From positions 1 to 39,668 of the forward strand of contig CAZKDZ010000022.1 of the NCBI GenBank assembly GCA_964551635.1: a stretch of 39,668 bases of DNA. The letters run 5' to 3'. Positions 31,284 through 39,668 of this stretch are shown in pieces (the first letter of the stretch is position 1; every line of letters starts with the position of its first letter). This DNA is from JAAXHE01 sp964551635 (lineage in GTDB: Bacteria; Latescibacterota; UBA2968; GCA-2709665). A model generated the notes under the pieces. The model was given only the letters and a program-made list of their open reading frames with translations, made no database searches and was not told the DNA's origin. The translations under genes and the position numbers were made by a program.

Positions 31284-31724
31284 ATGCCAAGTGAGTTCCA
31301 CACCACGCGCAGAATAGAATTTTCGGATACGGACATGGCCGGGATTGTGCATTTTTCCCGGTTTTTCGATTTCATGGAAGCCGCGGAGCACGCGTTCCTG
31401 CGTTCGATCGGCACGAGCGTGGCGGGCACATGTAAAGGGCGCAGAGTCGGATGGCCGCGGGTGGGCGCGTCGTGTGACTATTTGAATCCCGTCCGGTTCG
31501 AGGATCTGCTGGACGTTCGTATGAAAGTGATCCGTAAGGGGACGAGTTCGATAACCTACGGGTTTGAGTTCCGGCGCGACAACCTCCTCATCGCCCGAGG
31601 CCGGCTGAGCGCAGTGTTCTGCGAGTGCGCCCCGGGGGAGCCCCTCCGTTCCATGCCGATACCGGAATTCATCGCCGATCAGATCCAGGAGGCGAAGGAT
31701 GGAGGGGACGATGCTGAGGGCTGA
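31284..31724 (+). CDS. 4HBT/YbgC-type acyl-CoA thioesterase
   Basis: A 146-residue hot-dog protein. ATG 31284 follows AAGAGGAAG. The signature is RIEFSDTDMAGIVHFSRFF, with catalytic Asp17 in 'x-D-T-D-x-x-G-x-V-x-F', then a long helix (FMEAAEHAFLRSIG). It would hydrolyse an acyl-CoA or acyl-carrier thioester, aromatic or aliphatic. Its final 26 nt overlap the ATPase gene, so it is cotranscribed with the ABC exporter-type genes. That is unusual for a housekeeping YbgC, which normally sits with tol-pal. A link to lipid or acyl-group export is plausible. Confidence 0.8.
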   Translation: MPSEFHTTRRIEFSDTDMAGIVHFSRFFDFMEAAEHAFLRSIGTSVAGTCKGRRVGWPRVGASCDYLNPVRFEDLLDVRMKVIRKGTSSITYGFEFRRDNLLIARGRLSAVFCECAPGEPLRSMPIPEFIADQIQEAKDGGDDAEG

Positions 31725-32367
31725 GCGGGTTTCGAAGCAGTACGGCGACGTATCCGTCCTGAGGAACGTCTCGTTCGAGATGGCGCCCGGCCAGTCGATG
31801 GCGGTCGTCGGGCCTTCCGGATCGGGCAAGAGTACGCTGCTGCACGTCATCGGCACCCTGGACAGACCGTCCTCCGGCCGGGTGGAGTTCAACGGCCGGG
31901 ACCCTTACGCCCTCACGGGGAAGGAACTGGCGCGCTTTCGAAACCGGGGGATCGGATTCGTCTTCCAGGACCACCATTTGCTGCCTCAGTTTTCGGTGCT
32001 TGAGAACGTGCTTCTGCCAACGCTGGCGTTCCGGGGCGAGAAACGAGACGCCGGTGAAAGGGGGCGGGACCTGATCGAACGGATCGGTCTCGGGCATCGG
32101 ACGGACCATCGCCCGGCCGCACTGTCGGGCGGAGAACGCCAGCGGGTGGCGGTGGCGCGAGCGCTGGTCAACAGGCCGGCGCTGCTTCTTTGCGATGAAC
32201 CGACGGGCAGCCTGGATCGTGCCCGGGCGAATGAAGTCTTCGATCTGCTTTTCCAGTTGCACGCTCAGGAGCAGACCATTCTGATCGGCGTTACGCACAG
32301 CCCGGAAATGGCCGCGAGATTCGAGCGCCGGATGTCGCTGCGGGAGGGAACTTGCGTAGAAGCCTGA
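31699..32367 (+). CDS. ABC transporter ATPase, LolD/MacB type
   Basis: A 222-residue ATPase. AGGAGG lies 6 nt before ATG 31699; a second ATG at 31711 also has a GGAGGG box and is an alternative start. Walker A is GPSGSGKST (38-46), the Q-loop is FVFQDHHLLPQFSVLENVLL, the signature is LSGGERQRVAVARAL, Walker B is LLLCDEPTGSLD and the H-loop is IGVTHS. The family pairs with FtsX-type permeases to extract lipoproteins or export small molecules and peptides by mechanotransmission. The permease gene overlaps its 3' end by 16 nt. Confidence 0.9.
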   Translation: MEGTMLRAERVSKQYGDVSVLRNVSFEMAPGQSMAVVGPSGSGKSTLLHVIGTLDRPSSGRVEFNGRDPYALTGKELARFRNRGIGFVFQDHHLLPQFSVLENVLLPTLAFRGEKRDAGERGRDLIERIGLGHRTDHRPAALSGGERQRVAVARALVNRPALLLCDEPTGSLDRARANEVFDLLFQLHAQEQTILIGVTHSPEMAARFERRMSLREGTCVEA

Positions 32368-35300
32368 CGTACTTCTGGCGAATTCATCTGGCCGTTCTTC
32401 TGGGTGTGGCCGTGGCCGCCGCGGTACTCACCGGCGCCCTGCTGGTGGGCGATTCAGTCCGCGACAGCCTGACAGACCTGACCCTCGACCGCCTGGGCGA
32501 TATCGACCACGCGCTCGTTTCGGAGCGCTTTTTTCGTTCGGGTCTTGCGCGGGACATCGAGAGGGCCAGCGATGGATTGACCGTTGTGCCGGCGGTGACC
32601 GTCGACGGATCGGCGGCGCATGCGAGCGCCGGAACCCGGGCTTCACGTGTGACAATTCTGGGTGTCGATTCCCGGTTTGGGAACCTGTTCGACGCGAACG
32701 TACCCGGCCTGGACCGCCTCGGCGCCGCGACGCCGTTCGTCGCAAATGAGTCTCTCAGCAGCGAACTGAACGCCAGTGTGGGCGATGCCGTCCTGCTTTC
32801 GTTCGAGCTTCCTGCCGACGTCCACAGGGAATCGCTGTTCGGGCGGGAGGAGGTTTCAGAATCAATACAGACCGTACGCGTGCGGCTTGCAGGTATCGTG
32901 CCAGACAGGGGGATGGGTCGTTTCGGATTGCGCGCGCGGCAGAATGCGCCGCTCAATGCGTTCGTGTCCCTGCCCGGATTGCAGGAAGCGCTAGGGACGC
33001 CCGGCAGGGTGAATATGCTCCTGGTCTCAGTGGATTCGCAGGGCCCCGGCGATCCGGCGCAGGCGCTTTCCCGGGCGGCAACGCTGGATGATCTGGGGCT
33101 CTCGATCCGGGTGGATGCCGGCTACTTCTCGGTCGAGAGTACGGGATATCTGTTGAAACCCCGCGTCGCGGAGGAGGTTCTGGGTCTGGCGGATGGCCTG
33201 GGGATGCCCCGAATGCCGGTACTGACCTACCTGGCCAATACCATCCGGGCGGGCAATCGCGAATTGCCCTATTCAACGATTACAGCAATGGACCCGGGGG
33301 GCGTCGGATCGCTTCGACTGGCCGGCGGCCCTGCGGCGCCGGCCCTCGGTGAGGGTGAATTGCTGCTGAATGCCTGGGCGGCGGCGGACCTTCACGCCGG
33401 GACCGGCGACACCGTGGACGTGGCCTATTTCGAAGCCGGGCCGAAGGGGGCGTTGAACACGCGGCAGGCCGGGTTTCGCGTGGCCGGCGTGGTCGCCATG
33501 GAGGAATTGGGCGCGGACTCGCTGCTGACACCGGCGTTTCCGGGTCTTCACGACGCGGATGACATGCACGCGTGGGACCCGCCTTTCCCGGTGGACCTGA
33601 AACGCATAAGGCCGGCGGACGAGGCCTACTGGGACGCTTACCGCGCCGCACCCAAGGCTTTCGTGTCGTCCGCTACGGGACAACGACTCTGGCGAAGCCG
33701 ATTTGGCAGTCTGACCTCCATACGCCTGGGTCGCATGCCTGGAAAGGACATCAGACAATCCGCCGCGCGATTTCGGTCCGGAGTCCGGGATGCCCTCACG
33801 CCCGAATCCTCCGGATTGATATTCCAACCCGTGAGAAAACAGGGTCTGGCCGCTTCCTCGGGGTCTACGGACTTCGGCGGACTGTTCATTGGATTCAGTC
33901 TGTTCCTGATTGTCTCGGCGGCGTTGCTCGTCGGCCTCCTTTTCCGGCTGGGGGTGGAACAACGCGCAGACGAGGTGGGCGTGCTGATGGCGTCGGGTTT
34001 TACGACGGGCGCGATCAGAGGCCGTTTTCTGCGGGAGGCGGTCTGGCTGTCCGGGTTGGGGGGCGCGATCGGGCTTGCGGGCGGACTGGCGTACGGATGG
34101 GTCATGATCGCGGGGTTGCGCACCTTGTGGGCCCCGGCCGTCGGAACCGGCGAACTCTCGTTGCATGTGAACGTGTCCAGTCTGACCGCCGGGTTTCTGA
34201 TTTCGCAGGCTGTGGTTCTGTTCATGATTCTGATGACGGTCCGAAGATTGGGCGCCCAGCCCGTACGCTCTTTGCTGTCCGGTACCGTTCACCAGGCCGC
34301 CGCCGGCGGGCGCCGGATCAAAGCGTATGCGATCGGGAGTCTCGCGCTCGCGGCGGCCTGCCTCGCCGGCGCGTCAGGCGCGGGCCGTGATGCCGCGATC
34401 GCGCTTTTTTTCGGATGCGGTGCGTTTCTGCTGATATCGGGCATTTGTATTTTCGCCATCTGGTTACATGGACGCAGCCTGGCCGCGGTGTCGGGCGTCT
34501 GGTGGTTGGGCGTGCGGAACAGCGCGCGAAATCCGGGGCGGAGTCTGCTTTGCGCCTCGTTGATCGCAAGCGCATGTTTCGTGGTGGTTGCGGTTGGCGC
34601 CCATCGCCGCATCGATGGCGGTGCGGATGCGTTGAGCAACCGGATGTCGGGTGGAGGCGGGTTTCAACTCGTCGCCGAATCGGACGTGCCGCTCTACCAC
34701 GATATCAATTCGGAGGACGGCCGGTTCGAGCTGGGGTTTTCCGTCGAGGATGCAGGGATCCTGGACAGCGCGCGGGTTATGGCGTTCCGCGTCCTTCCGG
34801 GAGAGGACGTGAGCTGCCTGAATCTGTACAGGCCCCGCCATCCCAGGGTTCTGGGCGTGCCCGATGCATTCATCCAACGGGGCGGTTTCACCTTCGACCG
34901 GCTGCTGCAGGAAACGGATGAGCCATGGACTCTGTTGACGCGACGCCCGGGACCGGATGTGATACCCGCTTTCGGAGACGCGAACTCCGTGACCTGGATT
35001 CTGCACCGGAAACTGGGCGACGAGATCCCGATTCGAACGGACACGGGCGAGGTTGTCAGGCTGCGTCTCGTGGGACTTTTGAAGAACAGTATCTTCCAGA
35101 GCGAACTGCTTGTGTCCGAGTCGAATTTCACCGCGCATTTCCCCGACCGGAGCGGCTACGGGCATTTTCTGATCGAGACCGACCGGCCTCGTGAACTGGG
35201 GGCGCTGCTGGAGCGGAGGTTACAGGACGCCGGTCTGGACGCCACGACGGCGTCGGCCAGGCTGGCCCGTTTCCGGACGGTGGAGAATACGTACCTGTCC

Positions 35301-35669
35301 ACGTTTCAGACGCTGGGCGGCCTGGGGGTGCTTCTGGGTACGATGGGCCTTGGGATCGTGATGATGCGCAACGTCATCGAGCGGCGCACCGAGCTGGCCG
35401 CGTTGAGGGCGCTCGGGTTTCCCAGGTCGACGATCTCGGGATTTCTGTTTGTGGAGAACGGATTCCTGATGGCAACGGGGATGGCAATCGGCGTCGCCGC
35501 CGCGATCGTGACGACGGTGCCCCATGGTTCCGGCGGCGGTTTGCCATGGGTGTCTTTAATGGCAACGCTGGGTCTAATACTCTGCGCCGGTCTGGCCGCG
35601 GGCGCCGCCGGAATCTACGTCGCGCTGAAGACCCCGCTGTTGCCGGCCTTGAAACGGGAAGGGGCGTAG
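32352..35669 (+). CDS. Large FtsX-type ABC permease
   Basis: A 1105-residue permease. The start is TTG 32352, supported by GGAGGG at about 4 nt and by the immediately hydrophobic N-terminus (LTYFWRIHLAVLLGVAVAAAVLTGALLVGDSV). A large extracytoplasmic domain (about 40-510) follows. A first FtsX domain has spans near 512-540, 565-590 and 615-640, then a short central pair of spans (about 655-710). A second extracytoplasmic domain (about 750-985) leads to a final FtsX domain with spans near 993-1012, 1035-1060 and 1070-1090. This 'two FtsX domain' layout of about 800-1100 residues is that of putative ABC permeases related to lipoprotein or lysophospholipid handling, and is about twice the size of LolC/LolE. 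One protein may therefore serve as the whole membrane dimer. Confidence 0.8.
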   Translation: MRRSLTYFWRIHLAVLLGVAVAAAVLTGALLVGDSVRDSLTDLTLDRLGDIDHALVSERFFRSGLARDIERASDGLTVVPAVTVDGSAAHASAGTRASRVTILGVDSRFGNLFDANVPGLDRLGAATPFVANESLSSELNASVGDAVLLSFELPADVHRESLFGREEVSESIQTVRVRLAGIVPDRGMGRFGLRARQNAPLNAFVSLPGLQEALGTPGRVNMLLVSVDSQGPGDPAQALSRAATLDDLGLSIRVDAGYFSVESTGYLLKPRVAEEVLGLADGLGMPRMPVLTYLANTIRAGNRELPYSTITAMDPGGVGSLRLAGGPAAPALGEGELLLNAWAAADLHAGTGDTVDVAYFEAGPKGALNTRQAGFRVAGVVAMEELGADSLLTPAFPGLHDADDMHAWDPPFPVDLKRIRPADEAYWDAYRAAPKAFVSSATGQRLWRSRFGSLTSIRLGRMPGKDIRQSAARFRSGVRDALTPESSGLIFQPVRKQGLAASSGSTDFGGLFIGFSLFLIVSAALLVGLLFRLGVEQRADEVGVLMASGFTTGAIRGRFLREAVWLSGLGGAIGLAGGLAYGWVMIAGLRTLWAPAVGTGELSLHVNVSSLTAGFLISQAVVLFMILMTVRRLGAQPVRSLLSGTVHQAAAGGRRIKAYAIGSLALAAACLAGASGAGRDAAIALFFGCGAFLLISGICIFAIWLHGRSLAAVSGVWWLGVRNSARNPGRSLLCASLIASACFVVVAVGAHRRIDGGADALSNRMSGGGGFQLVAESDVPLYHDINSEDGRFELGFSVEDAGILDSARVMAFRVLPGEDVSCLNLYRPRHPRVLGVPDAFIQRGGFTFDRLLQETDEPWTLLTRRPGPDVIPAFGDANSVTWILHRKLGDEIPIRTDTGEVVRLRLVGLLKNSIFQSELLVSESNFTAHFPDRSGYGHFLIETDRPRELGALLERRLQDAGLDATTASARLARFRTVENTYLSTFQTLGGLGVLLGTMGLGIVMMRNVIERRTELAALRALGFPRSTISGFLFVENGFLMATGMAIGVAAAIVTTVPHGSGGGLPWVSLMATLGLILCAGLAAGAAGIYVALKTPLLPALKREGA

Positions 35670-35788
35670 CATCCGCTTCGAGAGTCCGGCGACAATAGGT
35701 TTTCAGATTTGGAATCGCGCGTCGTATATTTAACTGAGGATACGCAGATCCGGCGTTCTCCGTCTTTCCGCGGCGAAAGGAGCCTGGA

Positions 35789-37084
35789 ATGATTCGAATG
35801 ACGTTGACCCTGACCGTTTTCTGTCTGGTGGTGGCAGCTGGACCGGCCGCGTCGAACTGGCCGCATTGGCGCGGTCCGAACCGCAACGGGCTGGCCAACG
35901 GGAGTCCGCCCGTACAGTGGAGCGAACAGAAGAATATCCGATGGAAGGCGCCCATTCCGGGATTGGGCCACGCGACTCCGATTGTCTGGGGCGATCGCAT
36001 TTTCGTGCAGACCGCCGTAAAGACCGACAAAGTTGTGACGGACGCCGGCATGGGAAGGCGCCGTCCGCCTCCCAATCTGTTTCAGTACAGGGTCCTGGCG
36101 CTGGACCGGCGGACCGGGAAAACCGTCTGGGAGAAGACGGTCCGGGAGGCGCGGCCTCACGAGGGGATGCACAGGACGGCATCGTTTGCCTCTCCCTCGG
36201 GCATTACGGACGGAGAAAACCTCTATGCTTTTTTCGGATCGCAGGGACTCTATTGCCTGGATATGGACGGCAATCTGAAATGGGAGAAAGACCTGGGCGA
36301 ATACCGGAGCAGAAACGCGTTCGGCGAGGGGGCTTCGCCAACGATCCACGGCAACACCCTGGTGATCAACTGGGACCACGAAGGGGATTCGTTCATCGTC
36401 GCGCTGGACAAGACAACTGGACGGGAGCTGTGGCGCAACGCACGAGATGAAGTGACTTCCTGGTCCACGCCGATGACCGTCGACCACGGCAGGCAGACCC
36501 AGGTGATCGTCAGCGCATCGCGCCGGACCCGGAGCTACGACCTCAAGAACGGCGCCCAGATCTGGGAATGCGGCGGGCTGGGGACGAACGTGATTCCGAC
36601 TCCGCTTCATGCAAACGGCGTGGTGTACGTGGCCAGCGGTCACCGGAGTCCCGCCATGCAGGCCATCTCGCTGGATCGCGCAACGGGTGATATCTCCGGT
36701 TCGGACTCGGTGGTGTGGTCGATCTCCCGGGACACACCCTATGTGTCTTCACCCCTGCTCTTCGGCGACCGGCTGTATATGCTGAAAGGCCGGGGGGCAT
36801 TCCTGTCCTGCTACAACGCGGGTACCGGTCAGCCGATTTTCGGGCCCGTACGTCTGGAAGGGACGGGCTTCATCTACGCGTCGCTGGTAGGCGCGGCCGA
36901 CCGCGTATACATTTCCGATCTCGACGGCAGGACGCTCGTCATCAAAAACAGCTCTGAATTCGAAATCCTGGCGACGAACACCCTGGATGAGGGGAGCGGC
37001 GCGTCCCCTGTGGTTGTGGGGGACACGCTCTATCTGAGGGGACGCAGTCACCTCTATTGCATCGCGGAAGACCGGACGAATTGA
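35789..37084 (+). CDS. Exported PQQ-type beta-propeller protein 3
   Basis: A 431-residue protein; ATG 35789 has AAAGGAG at 7 nt. The signal peptide MIRMTLTLTVFCLVVAAGPA is followed by ASNWPHWRGPNRNGLA. Blades have the pattern VLALDRRTGKTVWEKTVREA and IVALDKTTGRELWRNARDEV. It is the closest of the three propellers to the widespread planctomycete-type 'PQQ-like' proteins. Some relatives are annotated as serine/threonine-kinase-linked or dehydrogenase-linked, but no such domain is present. It stands 119 nt after the ABC operon and 40 nt before the TRAP binding protein, so it may have its own promoter and be cotranscribed with the transporter. Confidence 0.8.
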   Translation: MIRMTLTLTVFCLVVAAGPAASNWPHWRGPNRNGLANGSPPVQWSEQKNIRWKAPIPGLGHATPIVWGDRIFVQTAVKTDKVVTDAGMGRRRPPPNLFQYRVLALDRRTGKTVWEKTVREARPHEGMHRTASFASPSGITDGENLYAFFGSQGLYCLDMDGNLKWEKDLGEYRSRNAFGEGASPTIHGNTLVINWDHEGDSFIVALDKTTGRELWRNARDEVTSWSTPMTVDHGRQTQVIVSASRRTRSYDLKNGAQIWECGGLGTNVIPTPLHANGVVYVASGHRSPAMQAISLDRATGDISGSDSVVWSISRDTPYVSSPLLFGDRLYMLKGRGAFLSCYNAGTGQPIFGPVRLEGTGFIYASLVGAADRVYISDLDGRTLVIKNSSEFEILATNTLDEGSGASPVVVGDTLYLRGRSHLYCIAEDRTN

Positions 37085-37124
37085 TGGACCTGAAACCCGT
37101 AACCGAATAGAGAGAGGAGATTCG

Positions 37125-38123
37125 ATGAACCGCTTCCTGGCATTGAAGCCGGCGTGCGTTGCAGCCTTCATCATCCTGCTGGGCGCGTCCGGGTGCGAGG
37201 CGCCGGACGAATCGCGTGAAACGTCCGCGCCCGAGCGCCGGTTTCTGAGCGTGGGCACCGCGCCCCCCGGCGGCGCGTTCTTCGTGGTTGGCGGGGCGAT
37301 CGCGCAGGTCGTGGACGACCACGGGGGAGACCTGTCCTGGGACGTGACCGCGGAGGCAACCAAGGGGACGCAGGAAAACATCCGGCGCCTCGTGCGCGGC
37401 GAACTGGATTTCGCGCTGGCCAATGCCGCGATTTCGTATTTCGCCGTGAGAGGCGAGGGCGCCTGGGGTGAAAAGCAGGGAATCAACGCCGTCATGACGC
37501 TGGCGCCGAATATCGCCCTGTTTGTAACCCCGGAGGGGTCCGGGATCCAATCCATCGGCGATCTCAAGGGCAAACGGGTGGTCGTTGGTCCTGCCGGGGC
37601 CGGATTCGAGTATTTTCTTGCGCCGATTCTGGAGGCGCACGGCGTCACCTATAATGACTTCAGCCCGTTGCACAATACGCAGGCCGGGGCGGTGGATATG
37701 CTTGCGGACGGCTCCGCCGCGGCCGCATTTCTGGGCGGCGCCGTTCCCACGGCGTCCATCACCCAGGCGAGCGCGTCTCAGGACATCCGCTTTATCCCCT
37801 TCGGGGTGTCCGAAAAGGAACGCCTGTTCCGGGACTATCCGTTCTTCAACGCGGCGAGTATTCCCGCGGAAACCTATCGCGGCCAGACCGAAGCCTTCCA
37901 GGGCATGAACGTGGGCTCGATGCACCTGGTAACCCCGGCCGCGCTGGACGAAGAGACCGTGTATCGTTTTACCAGAATCCTTTACGAAAATCGCGCGGAC
38001 GTGGTCAGGAAGCACCCCGCGGGCAGAGCGATTCATCCGGCGAATGTGATTCGGGACACGGGAACGCCCTTCCATCCCGGCGCGATCAGGTATTACAGGG
38101 AAATCGGGATCTGGCCCAACTGA
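37125..38123 (+). CDS. TAXI-family TRAP transporter solute-binding lipoprotein
   Basis: A 332-residue protein. ATG 37125 has GAGAGGAG upstream. The N-terminus (MNRFLALKPACVAAFIILLG, then ASGC) is a lipoprotein signal with the modified Cys at residue 24. The mature part starts LSVGTAPPGGAFFVVGGAIA, the TAXI-family phosphate/glycine loop, with later TKGTQENIRRLVRGELDFAL and KGKRVVVGPAGAGFEYFLAP, all typical. It binds a carboxylate-bearing ligand and delivers it to the permease encoded 1 nt downstream. Known TAXI ligands include glutamate and 2-oxoglutarate-like acids; the actual ligand here cannot be told. A role in supplying acids to the carboxylate-converting genes upstream is an inference. 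Confidence 0.85.
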   Translation: MNRFLALKPACVAAFIILLGASGCEAPDESRETSAPERRFLSVGTAPPGGAFFVVGGAIAQVVDDHGGDLSWDVTAEATKGTQENIRRLVRGELDFALANAAISYFAVRGEGAWGEKQGINAVMTLAPNIALFVTPEGSGIQSIGDLKGKRVVVGPAGAGFEYFLAPILEAHGVTYNDFSPLHNTQAGAVDMLADGSAAAAFLGGAVPTASITQASASQDIRFIPFGVSEKERLFRDYPFFNAASIPAETYRGQTEAFQGMNVGSMHLVTPAALDEETVYRFTRILYENRADVVRKHPAGRAIHPANVIRDTGTPFHPGAIRYYREIGIWPN

Positions 38124-38124
38124 C

Positions 38125-39668
38125 ATGCTCGAAACGTGGCTCTTTCGCATCCTGGCGGCCCTGCTGGGCATCTTCGTCCTGGCGGAGGTCAACTATCCGG
38201 GACTGACGCCTCAAGCCCAACTGGCATTCTTCGCCATGTTGGGCTTGAGTCTTGTATTCCTGAAGCACCCGTTATGCGAAGGGACCGCCAGGACGTCGCT
38301 TCCCCGGATTCTGGATGTTCTGCTCGTCGCGGGAGTTGTCCTTTGTTTCGGTTACGTGCTGGTCCAGACCGAACCGGCATTCAGGAACTGGTGGCCGGGC
38401 GGCCGGAGCCTTGGCAATCGTGCCGGGCTCGAACTTCCGCTGGACTGGGCGGTGGGTCTTGCCGGCCTCATGCTGGTTCTGGAAGCGACCCGCCGGGCGA
38501 TCGGCCCAACCCTTCCGCTGCTCGCCCTCGCCTTCCTGGCGTACGCCGCCTTCGGCCACGTCATGCCGGACTGGCTCTTCCCGCACCGGGGCTACGGCTG
38601 GGAACGGATCGTCTCCCAGACTTTTCTGCACTCGCAGGGCGTATTCGGCATCGCGCTGAAGGTGATGTTCACCTACGTGTTTCTCTTTGTGCTGTTCGGC
38701 ACGACGCTTGAGGGGACGGGAGCGACGGGCTACGTGCTGGATGCCGCGCGCCGGTTATTCGGAAAGCGCACCGGCGGCTCCGCGAAGGTTGCCGTGGTCG
38801 CTTCGGGGATCATGGGATCGCTTTCCGGAAGTGCGGTCGCCAACACGGCCACAACGGGTACGTTCACAATCCCGATGATGCGTTCGACAGGGTTCCGGCC
38901 CGTGACGGCGGGGGGGATCGAGGCGGCGGCCAGCTCAGGCGGCGCGCTGGTGCCGCCGATCATGGGAGCGGGCGCCTATATGATGCTGGAGATGGTGGAG
39001 CCGGCGGTCACCTATCTCGAGATCGTAAAAGCGGCCCTGATTCCGGCGGCATTCTACTATACCGCCCTTCTCCTGATCGTCCACTTCCACGCCCGGCGCA
39101 TCCGGGTTGTCTCGGGGGATGAAGCGCCTTCGAGTCGTCCGCCGGGCGCTCAGGGCCTCGTCTTCCTGGTGGCCCTCGCGAGCCTCGTCCTGCTGATTAT
39201 AGCGGGTTATACCCCGTTCCGGGCGGTCAGCATCGCACTGGCGTGCATGCTCCTGGCGGCGGCATGGACGCCGTCGACGCGAATGGGGCCGCGCGCGCTG
39301 CTGCGCGCGGTGGAGAGCGCGGCCCACGGCGGCGTGTCTCTCATCGCGGCTGCCGCCTGCGTGGGAATCATCATCGGGGTTGTCACGCTGACCGGTATCG
39401 GCGCCAAACTGCCCGGCGCCATTCTGCCGCTGGCGCAGAACAACCTGGTGCTTGCCCTGATTCTGCTGATGGTCTCCACGATCATACTGGGAATGGGCCT
39501 GCCATCAGCCGTATGCTATCTTCTGATGGCCACGCTCGTAGGCCCCGTCCTGGGCGGGCTGGGCGTTGCGCCCCTGGCGGCGCATATGTTCATCTTCTAT
39601 TTCGGGATGATGTCGATGGTGACGCCTCCCGTGGCGCTGGCGGCCTATACCGCCGCGGCGATCGCCAG
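38125..39668 (+). CDS. Fused TRAP transporter permease (DctQ-DctM), incomplete at the window end
   Basis: The frame from ATG 38125 (1 nt after the previous stop) stays open to the last base, giving at least 514 residues. About four spans at the start (MLETWLFRILAALLGIFVLA onward) form the small-subunit part. The large-subunit part follows with KVMFTYVFLFVLFGTTLEGT, then VVASGIMGSLSGSAVANTAT, AASSGGALVPPIMGAGAYMM and LGMGLPSAVCYLL, strongly conserved in TAXI-type fused permeases. Complete members run to about 630-700 residues, so roughly 120-190 are missing. It uses the Na+ or H+ gradient for import. Confidence 0.85.
   Translation, partial: MLETWLFRILAALLGIFVLAEVNYPGLTPQAQLAFFAMLGLSLVFLKHPLCEGTARTSLPRILDVLLVAGVVLCFGYVLVQTEPAFRNWWPGGRSLGNRAGLELPLDWAVGLAGLMLVLEATRRAIGPTLPLLALAFLAYAAFGHVMPDWLFPHRGYGWERIVSQTFLHSQGVFGIALKVMFTYVFLFVLFGTTLEGTGATGYVLDAARRLFGKRTGGSAKVAVVASGIMGSLSGSAVANTATTGTFTIPMMRSTGFRPVTAGGIEAAASSGGALVPPIMGAGAYMMLEMVEPAVTYLEIVKAALIPAAFYYTALLLIVHFHARRIRVVSGDEAPSSRPPGAQGLVFLVALASLVLLIIAGYTPFRAVSIALACMLLAAAWTPSTRMGPRALLRAVESAAHGGVSLIAAAACVGIIIGVVTLTGIGAKLPGAILPLAQNNLVLALILLMVSTIILGMGLPSAVCYLLMATLVGPVLGGLGVAPLAAHMFIFYFGMMSMVTPPVALAAYTAAAIA

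Overview
The window reads as a chromosomal piece of an uncultured, GC-rich bacterium. From about 3.9 kb onward the coding sequence is strongly GC-biased. Gene content includes Gfo/Idh/MocA oxidoreductases, a YetA/rhamnogalacturonan-lyase-like protein, a heparinase-like lyase, three exported PQQ-type beta-propellers that begin with a W-P-x-[WF]-[RL]-G motif, and a TAXI-type TRAP transporter. That mix is familiar from Planctomycetota/Verrucomicrobiota and Latescibacterota-like genomes, but no marker gene is present and the phylum is only a guess. No rRNA, tRNA or CRISPR array was found.

Region 1 (1-3.9 kb) is a visibly AT-richer accessory island. It has a minus-strand pair made of a Panacea-domain (DUF4065) antitoxin-like gene and its overlapping partner, several very small or broken minus-strand frames, two blocks of 25-bp tandem repeats of the IS21-end type, a decayed istA fragment, one good terminator and a frameshifted small conserved gene.

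Region 2 (3.9-8.8 kb) has a heparinase II/III-like lyase on the plus strand. Converging on it is a two-gene minus-strand operon: a polyprenyl-phosphate-sugar synthase-like GT2 and a GT-C membrane glycosyltransferase.

Region 3 (9.4-22 kb) starts with a LarA-family nickel-pincer racemase/epimerase that has its own good sigma70-type promoter. A tight eight-gene run follows: YetA/PcRGLX-like lyase, two Gfo/Idh/MocA dehydrogenases, a short LuxE/PaaK-like acyl-adenylating protein, an aldehyde dehydrogenase lacking the ELGG glutamate, an iron-type alcohol dehydrogenase, an exported beta-propeller and a HemN/HemW-like radical SAM protein. I infer a sugar-acid or other carboxylate pathway ending in acid-to-aldehyde-to-alcohol interconversion. 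This is the best candidate here for an undescribed system.

Region 4 (22.4-28.3 kb) is a second tight run: beta-propeller, TonB-dependent receptor, PaaK-like ligase, and a flavoprotein of the halogenase/geranylgeranyl-reductase superfamily. Region 5 (28.9-30.8 kb) has a GT4 glycosyltransferase and a half-size EamA-like membrane protein. Region 6 (31.3-35.7 kb) has a 4HBT thioesterase, a LolD-like ATPase and a large FtsX-type permease, all overlapping. Region 7 (35.8 kb to the end) has a third beta-propeller, a TAXI solute-binding lipoprotein and a fused TRAP permease cut by the window edge.

The long gaps between plus-strand transcription units are filled with dispersed repeats. One family of about 135-143 bp, with imperfect inverted ends, occurs three times in the same orientation. 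Its inner hairpin shows a compensatory base-pair change (G-C to A-T) between copies.
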